64,000 nucleotides of DNA from Patiria pectinifera. Lineage: Eukaryota; Echinodermata; Asteroidea; Valvatida; Asterinidae. Below the pieces are notes generated by a model. The model searched no databases. It was not told the DNA's origin and saw nothing but the letters and a program-made list of their open reading frames with translations. Position numbers and translations under genes: made by a program. The stretch spans positions 14,904,699-14,968,698 of the forward strand of contig CM057133.1 of NCBI GenBank assembly GCA_029964075.1, in the 5' to 3' direction. The stretch's first letter is position 1; each line of letters opens with the position of its first letter. This document shows, piece by piece, positions 34,619 through 45,448 of this stretch.

Positions 34619-34759
34619 CATCTCCGAAGACATCATTTTCAGGTTGGCGTACGCAAACAGAACTGAAGTCAGAACAGCAGTCATCGAAATACGTACAAGA
34701 CGAGTCACAGTAACATCCTCCTTGACTGCCCCAGGAGTAACATCGATTGACGCAGGAAG
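34619..34759 (-). CDS. SMB exon E60, class B'
   Basis: A-S-C-V-N-R-C; GGCYCDSSC; core CTYFDDCCSDFSSVC; tail VRQPENDVFGDG. Donor GTACGT, a variant shared only with E71. Confidence 0.9.
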
Positions 34760-34965
34760 CTTATATGGGGATATAGGAAGGAAATTAATGAATTAATTTC
34801 TGAAAAAACACCCAACCTATACCGAGATATCAAGAAAATATCACTCGATCCTTGTCTAGAGCAAGGATGGACAATAAAGAAAAACAAAAGAAGTAAACCC
34901 ATAGTTCTGACATTCCATTCATTTTATATTTAAAATTGTTGTTAAAATACTTCAACAAAACTTAC

Positions 34966-35106
34966 CATCACCAGGGGTACTAGGTCCAGGATGGCGTGTG
35001 CAAATAGAATTGAAGTCTGTACAGCAGTCATTGAAATACGGACACGCTGAGTCACAATAACATCCTCCTTGACTGCCCCAGGAGTAACACCGATTAACGC
35101 AGGTTG
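34966..35106 (-). CDS. SMB exon E61, class B''
   Basis: A-T-C-V-N-R-C; core CPYFNDCCTDFNSIC; tail TRHPGPSTPGDG. Confidence 0.9.
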
Positions 35107-35496
35107 CTAAATGAGGGTATCAAAGGTAAATTTCACATTATCGCAAACCAACTAATCAAGCCGGGGCCCCAAACAAGGGTTTCTCTCTTAGAGTCCTTAT
35201 CTGACACAAAATAGTGACTTGACCCGAAACTGTAAAGTCAATGATCACCTGAACGATTGCAATTCAAACACTGCAAAAAGCAGATCTAATCCCGTGCAAC
35301 AGTTACTGCTTGTGGATAAGCCAAGATACAGTGAGATATCGAAGGTTTAAGGTAGGGTCAGCGTAGCTGATCATATGTAATTATCCAATAATGAGCTGAT
35401 GAGTTTCAGATATTTAATTTTGAGCCGTTGATATCATTTTTATTGCATTTTATGTCACTACCAATGCACACCAACGTTGTCTTCCGAAATATTTAC

Positions 35497-35634
35497 CTTC
35501 CCCAGAGTCATCTGGATCGGAATGGACGCAATATGTTTTGTAATCTGGACAGCAGTCGCCAAAATAGGTGCACCAGGAATCACAATAGCAGCCTCCCTGA
35601 CCGCCCCATGTGTAACATCGAAACTGACAAGAAG
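35497..35634 (-). CDS. SMB exon E62, class A'
   Basis: CQFRCYTWGGQGGC; DSWC; core CTYFGDCCPDYKTYC; tail VHSDPDDSGEG. 138 bp. Confidence 0.9.
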
Positions 35635-35911
35635 CTGTGGGAGAGGTAATATCATCGGCATAAAGATTTAGAAAGCAAAATTTGTGCAACCAACTGGAAA
35701 AAATATCCGTTGTATTTCTTCGAGTTTTCTGTTACATCGGCTGCCTGGTTGAAGAAAATACTCAAACCTTTAGCTTGCAACGATTGGTAACCGTTTTGAA
35801 CCCAAAAAACCCCGGATTTCACAACCAGTTTAAATCTGAAGAAGTTTGAAGATAAGAAAAGCTTAAAGGCAATGCTGCTGCGTTTTCAATCATTCTACTA
35901 CAATCACTTAC

Positions 35912-36052
35912 CATCACCAGGGATATTAGGTCCAGGTTGGCGTGTGCACACAGCAGTGAAGTCTGAACAGCAGTCACCGAAATACGTACACGCCGAGTCA
36001 CAATAACATCCTCCTTGACTGCCCCACGAGTAACATCGGTTAACGCAGGTTG
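35912..36052 (-). CDS. SMB exon E63, class B
   Basis: A-T-C-V-N-R-C; core CTYFGDCCSDFTAVC; tail TRQPGPNIPGDG. Last intact exon before the retrotransposon. Confidence 0.9.
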
Positions 36053-36311
36053 CTAGAATGGAGTTCCAGAAGTTAATCAGAAATTAATAACACCGAGAGC
36101 CTTATTGACAAAATTCTGATTTCTTTTAACAATCAACAAATTCTGTAGCAAGCAAAACGTCAACTAAGACCTCAGAGTTAAAGCATTTCAAAGCTGAAAG
36201 AAATGTCTCAAATGCCACTTGATTTAATTGTGGTAACAATGAGTTTAAAGTGTACGCGATGAGGAGTGTTAAACTGAAAAAGTCATTTTCGACATATACC
36301 AAATTATTTAC

Positions 36312-36348
36312 CATCACCGGAGCCATCTGGCGTTGATAAATGGACGCA
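36312..36348 (-). pseudogene. 3' fragment of class A SMB exon
   Basis: Keeps only the final cysteine and tail, read as CVHLSTPDGSGDG, with an intact GTAAAT donor but no acceptor or core. The same fragment is at 50699-50735 and 58110-58146, so it predates the unit duplications. Confidence 0.75.
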
Positions 36349-36380
36349 TTTGAAAGTGATTTGTAAATATTTCAAAAATA

Positions 36381-36385
36381 CACGC
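36381..36385. repeat. Target site duplication, left
   Basis: CACGC, repeated at 43850-43854. The paralogous sites at about 50766 and 58182 carry the sequence once and lack the element. Confidence 0.85.
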
Positions 36386-37058
36386 TGTTACATTTTCTGC
36401 TTAACTAGCTGCCAAGTTTTATAAACTCTTTGGTCATTCACTCGTGATCAAGTATCAGGACATCAAGAATCAAGGTTTAATCTGAAAAATACAACAAACA
36501 AATATTCTCCTTTTACACAAAATACATTAAACAGAATACATTACATGACAAAGAATACATTAACATGTCTACTGATCCAACATGAAACATGAATTTTCTG
36601 TGCCGATACGGTATAACATTACAATTCCAATGACATGAGTGAGTACAATTTGAAACGTAAACACTTTCAATATGCCTACACGCACGTACAATTTACATGT
36701 TGCTAAACCGCTACAATCCACACAATAAAGTTACACAAAAAATACATCATGAAATCAAACTTACGACTCTGCCGAGCTTTAAACAAGTTCAACAAACAGC
36801 TACAGAAATGTAGTTAAGTGCCGAAGTCCTCCAAACTTGCAATCGTGCAATTATCGACAATTACATCCAGTACTTTCCAAACAAGCGCGACTGCGCCCAT
36901 ACATGTGCAGTCATGAAAGTACACAAAACATTCTCCAAACCAGCTACGTGTACATGTACGGCCCATAACGCGTAAAGGACCACGTTACTGACCTTTGACC
37001 CTAAGGCGCGCGAAACAATGTATACAGTTCCTAAGCAACAACTTTGGAATACGTTACA
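36386..37058 (-). repeat. 3' LTR of the BEL/Pao element
   Basis: Matches 43175-43849 end to end with scattered substitutions and small indels. Being the 3' LTR on the minus strand, it would provide termination and polyadenylation. Confidence 0.92.
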
Positions 37059-37075
37059 TTCCGGCCCCTTAAATG
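37059..37075 (-). promoter_or_regulatory. Polypurine tract
   Basis: On the minus strand the sequence AAGGGGCCGGAA immediately precedes the TG of the 3' LTR, the place and composition expected for the plus-strand primer. Confidence 0.65.
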
Positions 37076-37259
37076 TACGAAAGACATTTACAAAACTATA
37101 CAATGTACATAGTATCCAGGCAAAGTTGTTGATTTCAACACCAAACTAACACTTAGTTAATCACTAGTTAATCATAACATTTTAAGCATAACAAACATAT
37201 ATTACAGCTGGAGCTATTAAACACATGGTAACAGTAACACTAAACTTGAAGTTACGCAT

Positions 37260-40200
37260 TTAGACACTTGCACGCTCCAACAGACACAACTTGGTGACAG
37301 GTCTGTTGTAGGTACCCGAAGCTGTTTTGACCTCAACGCTCCTCACCAAACCGTCGCTTCCAGCAAACGTTTGAGTTATCCTGGCCAAAGGCCACTGGCT
37401 CCTTGGAGACTGGTCATCCAGTACCAGCACTAGGTCACCAATGCTGAGGTTGGGCTTCTTATCCACCCACCTTTGTCTACGCTGCAGATTAGGTAGGTAC
37501 TCTGAGATCCATCTCTTCCAGAATCTCTCTGCGAGCAGTTGAACATGTTTCCAGCGTCTTCTGAAGCGTTCAGTCTCCTTCAGTCCCCTGAGAGGCACTG
37601 GGTGTCCGGGTCTGAACTTCAACAAGTGGCTCGGTGTTAAGGCCCCAAGGTCATTTGGATCATCAGAAACGGGAGTTATGGGCCTATCGTTCACGATGGA
37701 TTCTATCTCACAGAAGAGCGTAGTAAGCCTCTCATCATCGAGAACTGTGTCTTGTAGAAGTGTTGCCAACACTTTTCGCACCGTTCGGATTTGACGCTCC
37801 CAAGAACCGCCCATGTGGGACGCAGAAGGCGGATTAAAGCGCCAGTCTATCTGCTTTGCAAGAAGAGCTCCGTTGACCTTGTCATCTTTGCGTAACTGCA
37901 GAATGGCATCTCTCAACTCTCTCTCCCCTCCAACGAAGTTCGTGCCATTGTCAGAGTAAAGACATTCAGGCGTGCCTCGCCTGGCAGCAAACCTCATAAA
38001 ACCGTTGAGGAAGGAATCGGCTTCCATCGAGTGAAGCATCTCCAGATGAATCGCCCTCGTCGCCATACAAGTATACAGGCAGCCATATCTCTTCTCCCTG
38101 CTCCTGCCACGCTTTACATAGAATGGTCCGAAGCAGTCTAAACCAACATAGGTAAACGGAGGTTTGCCAGGGGTTACTCTTCCCTCTGGGAGATCAGCCA
38201 TACGCTGGACCTCTGGTCGCCCATGCAACCTTCTGCACAACAGACATCCCTTGAGCACCCGACTTATCAAAGGACGTGGTTGAGGGATCCAATACTTCCT
38301 CCTCAGAAGGGATAGCACATGGTCCTTGCCACTATGACCAGCCAGTGACTCGTGTGTGTGCCGCACCACAAGAAACGACAACTGATGGTCCTTTGGTAGA
38401 ATGGCTGGGAATTTCTGGTCCTCTTCTATAGGAGCAAGCCGAAGTCTGCCACCCAGCCTCAAGACTCCATCATCATCAATGTAAGGCCGCAGACTGTAAA
38501 TCGAACTCTGCCTCCTAACTGATGCTTGGCCTCCACGTAGATCCCGGAATTCCTGTTGAAAACTCGCTCTCTGGACAAATTTTACCACGGCCAGCTCAGC
38601 AGCCTTCAACTCATCAACCGTCAGTCTGGATGGCTCTTCCTTCGGCCTGGAATCGCCAAGCCACCGTATGAAGCGAAGGATCCACGCCACAGCTTTACGA
38701 AGCCGTAACCAGCAGGAGTATCTGTTGATGAGCCTGTTGAGGACGTCAACTCTCTCATCAGCTCTCACAGCCCGTGAGACTAATTCCCTTTTTACCTCTC
38801 GATCCTTGTCAAGAAGATTCAACATCTCCGGCAACGCCGGCCAACTACTTTCGTTCTCCCAGAGGAATCTGGGGCCATTCCTCCATCTCGTACTTGAAAC
38901 CAAATGAGCTGCATCAAGCCCCCGTGAAGCATCATCTGCAGGATTTACCTCGGTGCTTACATATCTCCACTGCTCGGGTGTAGATGCTTCATGTATCACC
39001 GCTACCCTATTGGCAACAAAGGTGAGGAACCGCTTTGTCTTGTTCCTGATATACTGGAGTACAAGCATGGAATCTGTCCAAAAGGTAGATCCTTGGATCT
39101 CCAAGCCAACTTCCCTTCGAAGCATCGAGTCAACTCGAACCGCCATGACAGCTGCTGACAGCTCGAGCCTGGGAATCGTCATAGGTTTTAGTGGTGACAA
39201 CCGGGCTTTGCCAATGACGAAACTGCAATGGACTTTATTGTTTGCTCCAACGAAGCGAGCATAAGTGACACAACCATAGCCAACCATCGATGCATCTGAG
39301 AAGTGATGTAGGTGACACCTAGACACATCTCCAAAGCTACCCGGGACCAGACACCTGTCAACCTTGAACTCGCAGAGCTTGGGAAGGTCATTTAACCACT
39401 TGATCCACTTCTCCTGTGTGGTAGACTCCAAAGGATCGTCCCAACCTTTATTCGCAATCCGGCATTCATCTTGAAACAGGACTTTGGCCCGGAGAACATA
39501 CGGACACAAAAATCCGAGGGGATCATAAACGGAACAGACGATGCTGAGCAATCCCCGACGTGTGTGGCTCCTCAACTTTGGACTAACGCTTACACCAAGC
39601 GTATCATCGTCGGTATCCCACTTGACTCCAAGGGCCCGCTCCACAGGTAGTCGGCCTCGGCTGAGATCCATCGCTCTCACCTCCTTTGCCCTTTCTCCAT
39701 GTGGAATAGCTTCAAGAACCCTTCGCCGATTGCTTGTCCACTTAGTCAAATGGAAGCCTCCCATGGACAACAGACTTGCCAACTGTACTGACAACTGGAT
39801 AGCATCCTCCTCTGAGCTGACAGACTTCAAGCAATCATCGACGTAAAAATTCTTCCTCACCGTCTCTGCAACGTCAGGATCAAACTTGCTGCCATAGTCA
39901 TCCGCTGTCCGCAACAAGGCATAGTTGGCGCAGCTCGGGCTCCATACTCCGCCAAACAAATGTACCTTCATTCGGAAGACTTCTGGACATCCACCCAAAT
40001 CTCCACTGTGCCACCAAACAAACCTCAAGACATCTCTGTGTTCCTGTGCCACCCCAACTTGATGGAACATCTGTTCTATGTCGGCCATCAAAGCAACTTG
40101 ACCTTCCCGAAAGCGTAGGAGGACACCTATCAGCTTATTTGTCAAGTCCGGCCCCTGTAACACAACGTCATTAAGAGATCTGCCCTGACATCTCGCCGCA

Positions 40201-42710
40201 CAATCAAATACTACTCGCAGCTTCTCTGGTTTGTTGGCGTTGAGAACTCCGTGGTGGGGAAGATACCAGGTCTTTCCGGGCGGGCCATCTAGTTCATCTT
40301 CAGGAACTTTCTCAGCGTAACCTTTTACCATCAGGTTGTTTATCTCAGTAGAGTACCGGTCGTGCAGATTGTGATCCTTACTCAAGCGCTTTCCAAGAAG
40401 TGCTAGTCGCTTCTCAGCTAACCCCTTGTTGTCTGGCAAATGCGGGTCGTCTGCCTTGAAGGGTATGGCGAGGTTATAGTGCCCGTCAACAATCTTCACC
40501 GATTCATCCCAAATCTTCACGGCTTTCTTGTCATTGATGGAGAGTGAAGGAGAATCGCAGGAAAGGGTGTCTCCAACATCCATCTTCCATAAGTGTTCAA
40601 CTTGGGCATCGAGACTCTCTTGCACAAAGTGTGACCTCACCCTCGACGGTGTTCCAGTTGTCAGTGGACCATTGATTGTCCACCCCAGCACTGTCCTCAC
40701 AGCATAAGGTTCTCCTTCTTCACCGGACCTCACCTCAAGAGGTGCGAGTACGTGTGGTGCATCCTGGCCAATCAGCAACATCACGCCCTCCTTTGATACC
40801 CTGGGAACAGGTATGCTGCTCAGATGGTCAAATCTCTGAATTTCCTCAACAGTGGCGCAACTATCACGGAGCACAGGGAACTTGTGCAATGCATGCACTT
40901 TGGGAAGTACAAAAGACTTGCTAGGATGGGTTTCCTTCATTGCTGCTGTCACATCTACTGAGACAACCAGAGTCTCGACAGGTGAACTGCTATTCAGAGT
41001 ACTAAGCGACATAGACTGAGAACTTCCATGAATGTTGAGCATCTTCACCAGTTCCATCGAGCAAAATGACCTATTGCTACCTGGATCAAGCAGAGCGTGA
41101 GTCTTCATCCAGTCTCGCTGACCACTACCTCTCACCATCACCGCCACAACTGGTAGTGCTACCTTGGCAGGTGCTCGTGCTCCCCCACAAGCATAACTGG
41201 TTGCTCCAACATTCTGATCACCACTCCCCGGCTGGTCAGATGTAACTCCGCTGTCAGGATTGGACACGTTTGGTACCTGGAATGCACCATGCAACATCTT
41301 TGCATGCTTACTGCTACAGTCTTGCACACCACATGGCCCTTGATAACACTTCCTGGAGAAGTGGTTCCCAGACAGGCAGTTGAAACACAACTTGTTCTCT
41401 CTTACAACTGCTAGCCGATCTGGTGGTGACATCTTCATGAAGTTGGGACATACACTAAGAAGGTGACTTCCCTTGCACAAAGGGCACACTGTAAGTCTTG
41501 CTGACTTGGCTCCATGCAGCTTGGCTCTCTGTGTTTCTGGGGCCTTCTTGTTTCCCTTGTTAGTAGTTCCAGTAGATTGTACACTGAAGTTAGACGCTTT
41601 CCTCATGATGGGCTTTTCTTTAGTGCTGTCTTTGAAGCCGTACACTGGGTCGTTCGCTTCTCTCGCAGACTTGTCAAGAAACTCAACAAGTTTATCTATT
41701 CCTGGATAGCGTCCAGTCTTGTCAAGTGTGTTGACCGCCTTCGACCGCCACTTGGATTGAAGGTATTGTGGAAGTCGCTTTACTATTGCCCCAAGGCTTC
41801 GCTTCGTGTCGACTTCTTCCAGTTTGCTCATTGCTGTCAGCGCAAGGGTACAACTCCTAACGTCATCCGCAAGCCTTTGAATGGCCTTCTTCTCACCAGG
41901 CATCACCCGTGGACCTTCAGTGAGCTTTCGAACCCAGGATTCCGAGATCTTGTAGTCGTTGCCAAAGCGCTCACGTAAAAGCTCCCTCGCCTTGGTGTAA
42001 CCGGTTGGGGGGTCCATCATTGCGCAGCATTGGATAACCGCCAAGGCGTCGCCTTCACAATAATAGAAGAGACGATTCAACTTCACACTTGGCCCAACGC
42101 TGGTGTTTCCCACAGTTGCATCAAAACTCCTGACGAACACCCAATAGTTCAGTGGATCTCCATCAAACTTGTTGAGTTCACATTTCGGGAGTTGCATGGT
42201 GTCGATCATCTCACGCTGTAAGTCTGGTACTGTTACTTGTGCAGGCACTTGTTGCGCTGGCTGCACATTTTGCACTGGCTCCGCAGGCTGGACCGACTGT
42301 TCAGGATGAGCCAATTCTGCAGACGGCACTTCATCAGGAGCATCAGCTAACCACTGGCCCACCATTCCCTCAGCCGTTGATTCCGCAAGCAGCTCTGGTA
42401 GACTCTTATTACATGAAGACTGCTCCTCGAATTCCTCAAGCACCTTCTCCTCCGCTTCAGCCTTGGCAATCTCAAGTTGAAGTTCATAATCCCTCTTACG
42501 CTGACGCAAACGCAATTCTTCTTCTTCAATTGCTTTTAGTGAATTTATGTTGGCGGCCTCAGCAGCGAGTTTCGCCAATGCAGCCGCAGCCCTAATTCTA
42601 GCACTACTGATTGAAGAATTAGCTGATCCAGATTTTCTGGATGAACCCACACCCATTTTGTTACTACGGGAAGACATTTTACAATGTGTATACCTCTTAC
42701 ACAAATACAA
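37260..42710 (-). CDS. BEL/Pao gag-pol polyprotein
   Basis: A single 1,816-residue frame, the usual size for BEL/Pao. N-terminal charged coiled coil (about 40-95); gag-like DUF1759 region (about 175-350, FDGDPLNYW); zinc knuckles CPLCKGSHLLSVC (about 407) and CFNCLSGNHFSRKC (about 441); DUF1758-type aspartic protease with LLDPGSNRSF (about 537); reverse transcriptase with YVDD (about 954); Pao-type A17/RNase H region with SVYDPLGFLCP and FSDAS (about 1136); integrase zinc-binding HTHESLAGH...CLLC (about 1450-1490); integrase core with GLDCFGPF, SDNGTNF and a Glu in GGSWER (about 1519-1637); C-terminal DUF5641 domain. Met12 (42677) is an alternative start. No internal stop or frameshift, so it may be competent. 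Confidence 0.93.
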   Translation of the reverse strand: MYLCKRYTHCKMSSRSNKMGVGSSRKSGSANSSISSARIRAAAALAKLAAEAANINSLKAIEEEELRLRQRKRDYELQLEIAKAEAEEKVLEEFEEQSSCNKSLPELLAESTAEGMVGQWLADAPDEVPSAELAHPEQSVQPAEPVQNVQPAQQVPAQVTVPDLQREMIDTMQLPKCELNKFDGDPLNYWVFVRSFDATVGNTSVGPSVKLNRLFYYCEGDALAVIQCCAMMDPPTGYTKARELLRERFGNDYKISESWVRKLTEGPRVMPGEKKAIQRLADDVRSCTLALTAMSKLEEVDTKRSLGAIVKRLPQYLQSKWRSKAVNTLDKTGRYPGIDKLVEFLDKSAREANDPVYGFKDSTKEKPIMRKASNFSVQSTGTTNKGNKKAPETQRAKLHGAKSARLTVCPLCKGSHLLSVCPNFMKMSPPDRLAVVRENKLCFNCLSGNHFSRKCYQGPCGVQDCSSKHAKMLHGAFQVPNVSNPDSGVTSDQPGSGDQNVGATSYACGGARAPAKVALPVVAVMVRGSGQRDWMKTHALLDPGSNRSFCSMELVKMLNIHGSSQSMSLSTLNSSSPVETLVVSVDVTAAMKETHPSKSFVLPKVHALHKFPVLRDSCATVEEIQRFDHLSSIPVPRVSKEGVMLLIGQDAPHVLAPLEVRSGEEGEPYAVRTVLGWTINGPLTTGTPSRVRSHFVQESLDAQVEHLWKMDVGDTLSCDSPSLSINDKKAVKIWDESVKIVDGHYNLAIPFKADDPHLPDNKGLAEKRLALLGKRLSKDHNLHDRYSTEINNLMVKGYAEKVPEDELDGPPGKTWYLPHHGVLNANKPEKLRVVFDCAARCQGRSLNDVVLQGPDLTNKLIGVLLRFREGQVALMADIEQMFHQVGVAQEHRDVLRFVWWHSGDLGGCPEVFRMKVHLFGGVWSPSCANYALLRTADDYGSKFDPDVAETVRKNFYVDDCLKSVSSEEDAIQLSVQLASLLSMGGFHLTKWTSNRRRVLEAIPHGERAKEVRAMDLSRGRLPVERALGVKWDTDDDTLGVSVSPKLRSHTRRGLLSIVCSVYDPLGFLCPYVLRAKVLFQDECRIANKGWDDPLESTTQEKWIKWLNDLPKLCEFKVDRCLVPGSFGDVSRCHLHHFSDASMVGYGCVTYARFVGANNKVHCSFVIGKARLSPLKPMTIPRLELSAAVMAVRVDSMLRREVGLEIQGSTFWTDSMLVLQYIRNKTKRFLTFVANRVAVIHEASTPEQWRYVSTEVNPADDASRGLDAAHLVSSTRWRNGPRFLWENESSWPALPEMLNLLDKDREVKRELVSRAVRADERVDVLNRLINRYSCWLRLRKAVAWILRFIRWLGDSRPKEEPSRLTVDELKAAELAVVKFVQRASFQQEFRDLRGGQASVRRQSSIYSLRPYIDDDGVLRLGGRLRLAPIEEDQKFPAILPKDHQLSFLVVRHTHESLAGHSGKDHVLSLLRRKYWIPQPRPLISRVLKGCLLCRRLHGRPEVQRMADLPEGRVTPGKPPFTYVGLDCFGPFYVKRGRSREKRYGCLYTCMATRAIHLEMLHSMEADSFLNGFMRFAARRGTPECLYSDNGTNFVGGERELRDAILQLRKDDKVNGALLAKQIDWRFNPPSASHMGGSWERQIRTVRKVLATLLQDTVLDDERLTTLFCEIESIVNDRPITPVSDDPNDLGALTPSHLLKFRPGHPVPLRGLKETERFRRRWKHVQLLAERFWKRWISEYLPNLQRRQRWVDKKPNLSIGDLVLVLDDQSPRSQWPLARITQTFAGSDGLVRSVEVKTASGTYNRPVTKLCLLERASV

Positions 42711-43174
42711 ACAACCTTGTTTACATTAGGTCTATATCAACATTTAACTATAAACAAATCTGCAAAAACATGCAATCAATATTTATGCAAATACACAGTA
42801 ACAACAAAAATACAAATCTTTGCAAGGGTGATTTCAATCAAACAAGACACAACCGTTCACAGTTTTGCATTCAAAGTTCAGAGTTCAGCTGATCCGTTTC
42901 ACAGTCCACACTCCACGGGTTCCACCTCGGCTTTACGGTACAGCTTGTGGCTTGCAGGACAAGTAGTAGCTTCAGGTCAGGCTCCGAACTGAGTTCCCAG
43001 CACAGCCCTGGTGTTTCTGAAGAACTTCCACGATGATGAAACCGATGACTCGGTGGCGACGGTCCGGATCTTGTGATGCAAAGACAGATCAGAAACAGTA
43101 GTCTCCCATGATGTTCCACAATCGTTGATCGAACGATCGTCAGGTCCCAATCACGAGCGGCTCAGTCATTAAAC
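42711..43174 (-). other. 5' leader of the BEL/Pao element
   Basis: Noncoding between the 5' LTR and the polyprotein start. The primer binding site should lie near 43140-43174; I cannot assign the tRNA. Confidence 0.6.
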
Positions 43175-43849
43175 TGTTACATTTTCTGCTTAACTAGCTG
43201 CCAAGTTTTATAAACTCTTTGGTCATTCACTCGTGATCAAGTATCAGGACATCAAGAATCAAGGTTTAATCTGAAAAATACAACAAACAAATATTCTCCT
43301 TTTACACAAAATACATTAAACAGAATACATTACATGACAAAGAATACATTAACATGTCAACTGATCCAACATGAAACATGAATTTTCTGTGCCGATACGG
43401 TATAACATTACAATTCCAATGTCATGAATGAGTACAATCTGAAACGTAAACACTTTCAATATGCCTACACGCACGTACAATTTACATGTTGCTAAACCGC
43501 TACAATCCACACAATAAAGTTACACAAAAAATACATCATTAAATCAAACTTACGACTCTGCCGAGCTTTAAACAAGTTCCACAAACAGCTACAGAAATGT
43601 AGTTAAGTGCCGAAGTCCTCCAAACTTGCAATCGTGCAATTATCGACAAATTACATCCAGTACTTTCCAAACAAGCGCGTCTGCGCCCATACATGTGCAG
43701 TCATGAAAGTACACAAAACATTCTCAAAAACCAGCTACGTGTACATGTACGGCCCATAACGCGTGAAGGACCACGTTATTGACCTTTGACCCTAAGGCGC
43801 ACGAAACAATGTATACAGTTCCTAAGCAACAACTTTGGAATACGTTACA
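43175..43849 (-). repeat. 5' LTR of the BEL/Pao element
   Basis: 675 bp, TG...CA ends, partner of 36386-37058; expected to carry the element's promoter. Confidence 0.92.
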
Positions 43850-43854
43850 CACGC
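43850..43854. repeat. Target site duplication, right
   Basis: CACGC copy matching 36381-36385. Confidence 0.85.
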
Positions 43855-43953
43855 CGTCACAAGGAGATACGGGGATACAGAGTTCAGAACCATCCCCTCA
43901 AATTCTTTTTGGCGATCGACACAACAAATCTTTCCTGACGTAGATCAATTTAC

Positions 43954-44091
43954 CTTCACCAGAGTCATCTGGCGTTGAATGGACGCAATAAGTCTGGTAA
44001 TCAGGACAGCAGTCGCCATAATCTGGACAGACGGAATCACAGTAGCATCCTCCTTGACTGCCGTCAGTATAGCATCTGAACTGACAAGAAG
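43954..44091 (-). CDS. SMB exon E64, class A
   Basis: CQFRCYTDGSQGGC; core CPDYGDCCPDYQTYC; tail VHSTPDDSGEG. First exon upstream of the retrotransposon in transcription order. Counterparts E75, E86. Confidence 0.9.
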
Positions 44092-44326
44092 CTGGATGAA
44101 CGGTAACAAGAAACAAGTGACATCCATTATGTACAAGTAATTGAAGAACACGAGTGTGCCATTTTTTTTAACAAAACAGGTTGAGGGAAATTAATTACTT
44201 CTCTCAGTGTGAAACACATTGGCTTGCTTGCCTGTTTGACAAAAATTAAATGAGTGATTGGCAATTAGTAGAATATTGTGTACAATTAAAATGAAATTAA
44301 GTGTACTTGAAGAATAAGAAACTCAC

Positions 44327-44467
44327 CGTCTCCAAAGGTATCATTAGCAGGTGTGCGTTTGCAGACAGTAGTGAAGTCTGAACAGCAGTCATCGTAATAT
44401 GTACACGCCGAGTCGCAGGCACATCCTCCTTGACTGCCCGAGGAATAACATCGATCAACGCACGTTG
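44327..44467 (-). CDS. SMB exon E65, class B
   Basis: A-T-C-V-D-R-C-Y-S-S-G; core CTYYDDCCSDFTTVC; tail KRTPANDTFGDG. Donor GTGAG. Confidence 0.9.
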
Positions 44468-45058
44468 CTGAAAAGAGAGTTAAAGGAATGTTTAATTAAC
44501 CTTAATCATTAATGACATTCCAATAATTTTTCGTTGAAGACAATGTATACTTTTCCACTACGACAGTGGTAATGATACCCGAATTGTTCAAATCACACCA
44601 ACGGCCATCATTCAAGATAATCCAAAATATTCAATTTATTTTCAAGTTGAATACAAAATTGAGATATTTTATAGAAAGTATCATTCTTGATGAGTCATTA
44701 AAGATCAGCATTTTAAAGTTCAAAGCTACGAGGTCTACAGAGCAAACAAACAAGATTTCAGTTAAACCTTGCACTGTAGTATAATCTACCACCTTGCCTT
44801 TTGAAGTGCATGTCAACTAGCAAGCAATATTATTATAACACCAAGTGGATGACAAAATCTCTAAAGTGTATGTCTTACTCCAAGAGTCAATACAGGCCGA
44901 CAAGGCCAACGTGCAACCATGAAACTGAAAACTGTCTTGGAATCAAGGTTGTTCATTTATCATGTTGTATAACCGCATATGAAACACATTTCAGGAATGT
45001 CCTTATCGAGATTACACACCCCCCCCCCCTAAAATCGTTCCCGACGTTGGCAATTTAC
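44468..45058. other. Intron E66-E65, conserved between units
   Basis: 591 bp, closely matched at 51389-51959 and 58795-59384. Plus-strand open frames here recur only because the intron is duplicated. It ends in a poly-C run (about 45018-45030). No SMB remnant seen. Confidence 0.5.
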
Positions 45059-45199
45059 CTTCACCAGAGCTATCATGTGGATGTGAATGGACGCAATAGA
45101 TATTGTAATCTGGACAGCAGTCGCCAAAAGTTGGGCAGACAGAATCACAATAGCATCCTCCTTGGCTGCCCCATGTGTAGCATCGGAATTGACAGGTAG
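45059..45199 (-). CDS. SMB exon E66, class A
   Basis: A-T-C-Q-F-R-C-Y-T-W; core CPTFGDCCPDYNIYC; tail VHSHPHDSSGEG. Donor GTAAAT. Counterparts E77, E88. Confidence 0.9.
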
Positions 45200-45374
45200 C
45201 TAGAGAGATCATAATAGTTAAAAATCTTTATAGCCTCAAACCAGAAATTCAAAGTTTCTTAGAAATAGATATTTATTCGACAATGATATACTATGATTCA
45301 GATGTTTTGTCTCCTTTTACTCCAATATGGTAAACAGAGAATTCCTACACCTCATCGTAATGAAAAACTAGGGT

Positions 45375-45448
45375 GTCAAAATTTGGGCAACGGAATGACA
45401 ATAACAGGCTCCTCGACTGCTTTCAGTTGATCATAAAAAGACAAGAAA
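45375..45448 (-). pseudogene. Dead class A SMB exon
   Basis: Recognisable complement of GSQGGC-x-CDSVC, but with disabling changes, no GDCC core and no donor. Copy at 59701-59775; deleted in the middle unit near 52265. Confidence 0.6.

Larger units (their letters stand above)
36386..43849 (-). mobile_element. BEL/Pao LTR retrotransposon, structurally complete
   Basis: 7,464 bp in minus orientation: LTRs of 673 and 675 bp with TG...CA (TGTTAC...GTTACA) ends, polypurine tract, one uninterrupted polyprotein frame and a 5-bp target duplication. It is inserted in the SMB intron just beyond the fragment at 36312. LTRs differ at a modest number of positions, so insertion is recent but not brand new. 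It is absent from the two neighbouring unit copies. Confidence 0.93.

Noticed and set aside
38668-39264. Plus-strand frames within the retrotransposon
   Set aside because: Antisense to the intact BEL/Pao polyprotein; no recognisable domains.
43139-43174. Specific tRNA primer binding site for the BEL/Pao element
   Set aside because: No convincing match to a tRNA 3' end directly after the 5' LTR could be established by eye.
45018-45030. Poly-C run and the G run at 27131-27150 as G-quadruplex elements
   Set aside because: Single homopolymer-like tracts of variable length between copies; no separated G-tracts that I could defend as a functional quadruplex.
44801-45199. Plus-strand frame conserved in three units (44801, 51752, 59128)
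   Set aside because: Conservation is explained by recent duplication of the intron; part of the frame is antisense to SMB exons and no initiation or splice context is seen.
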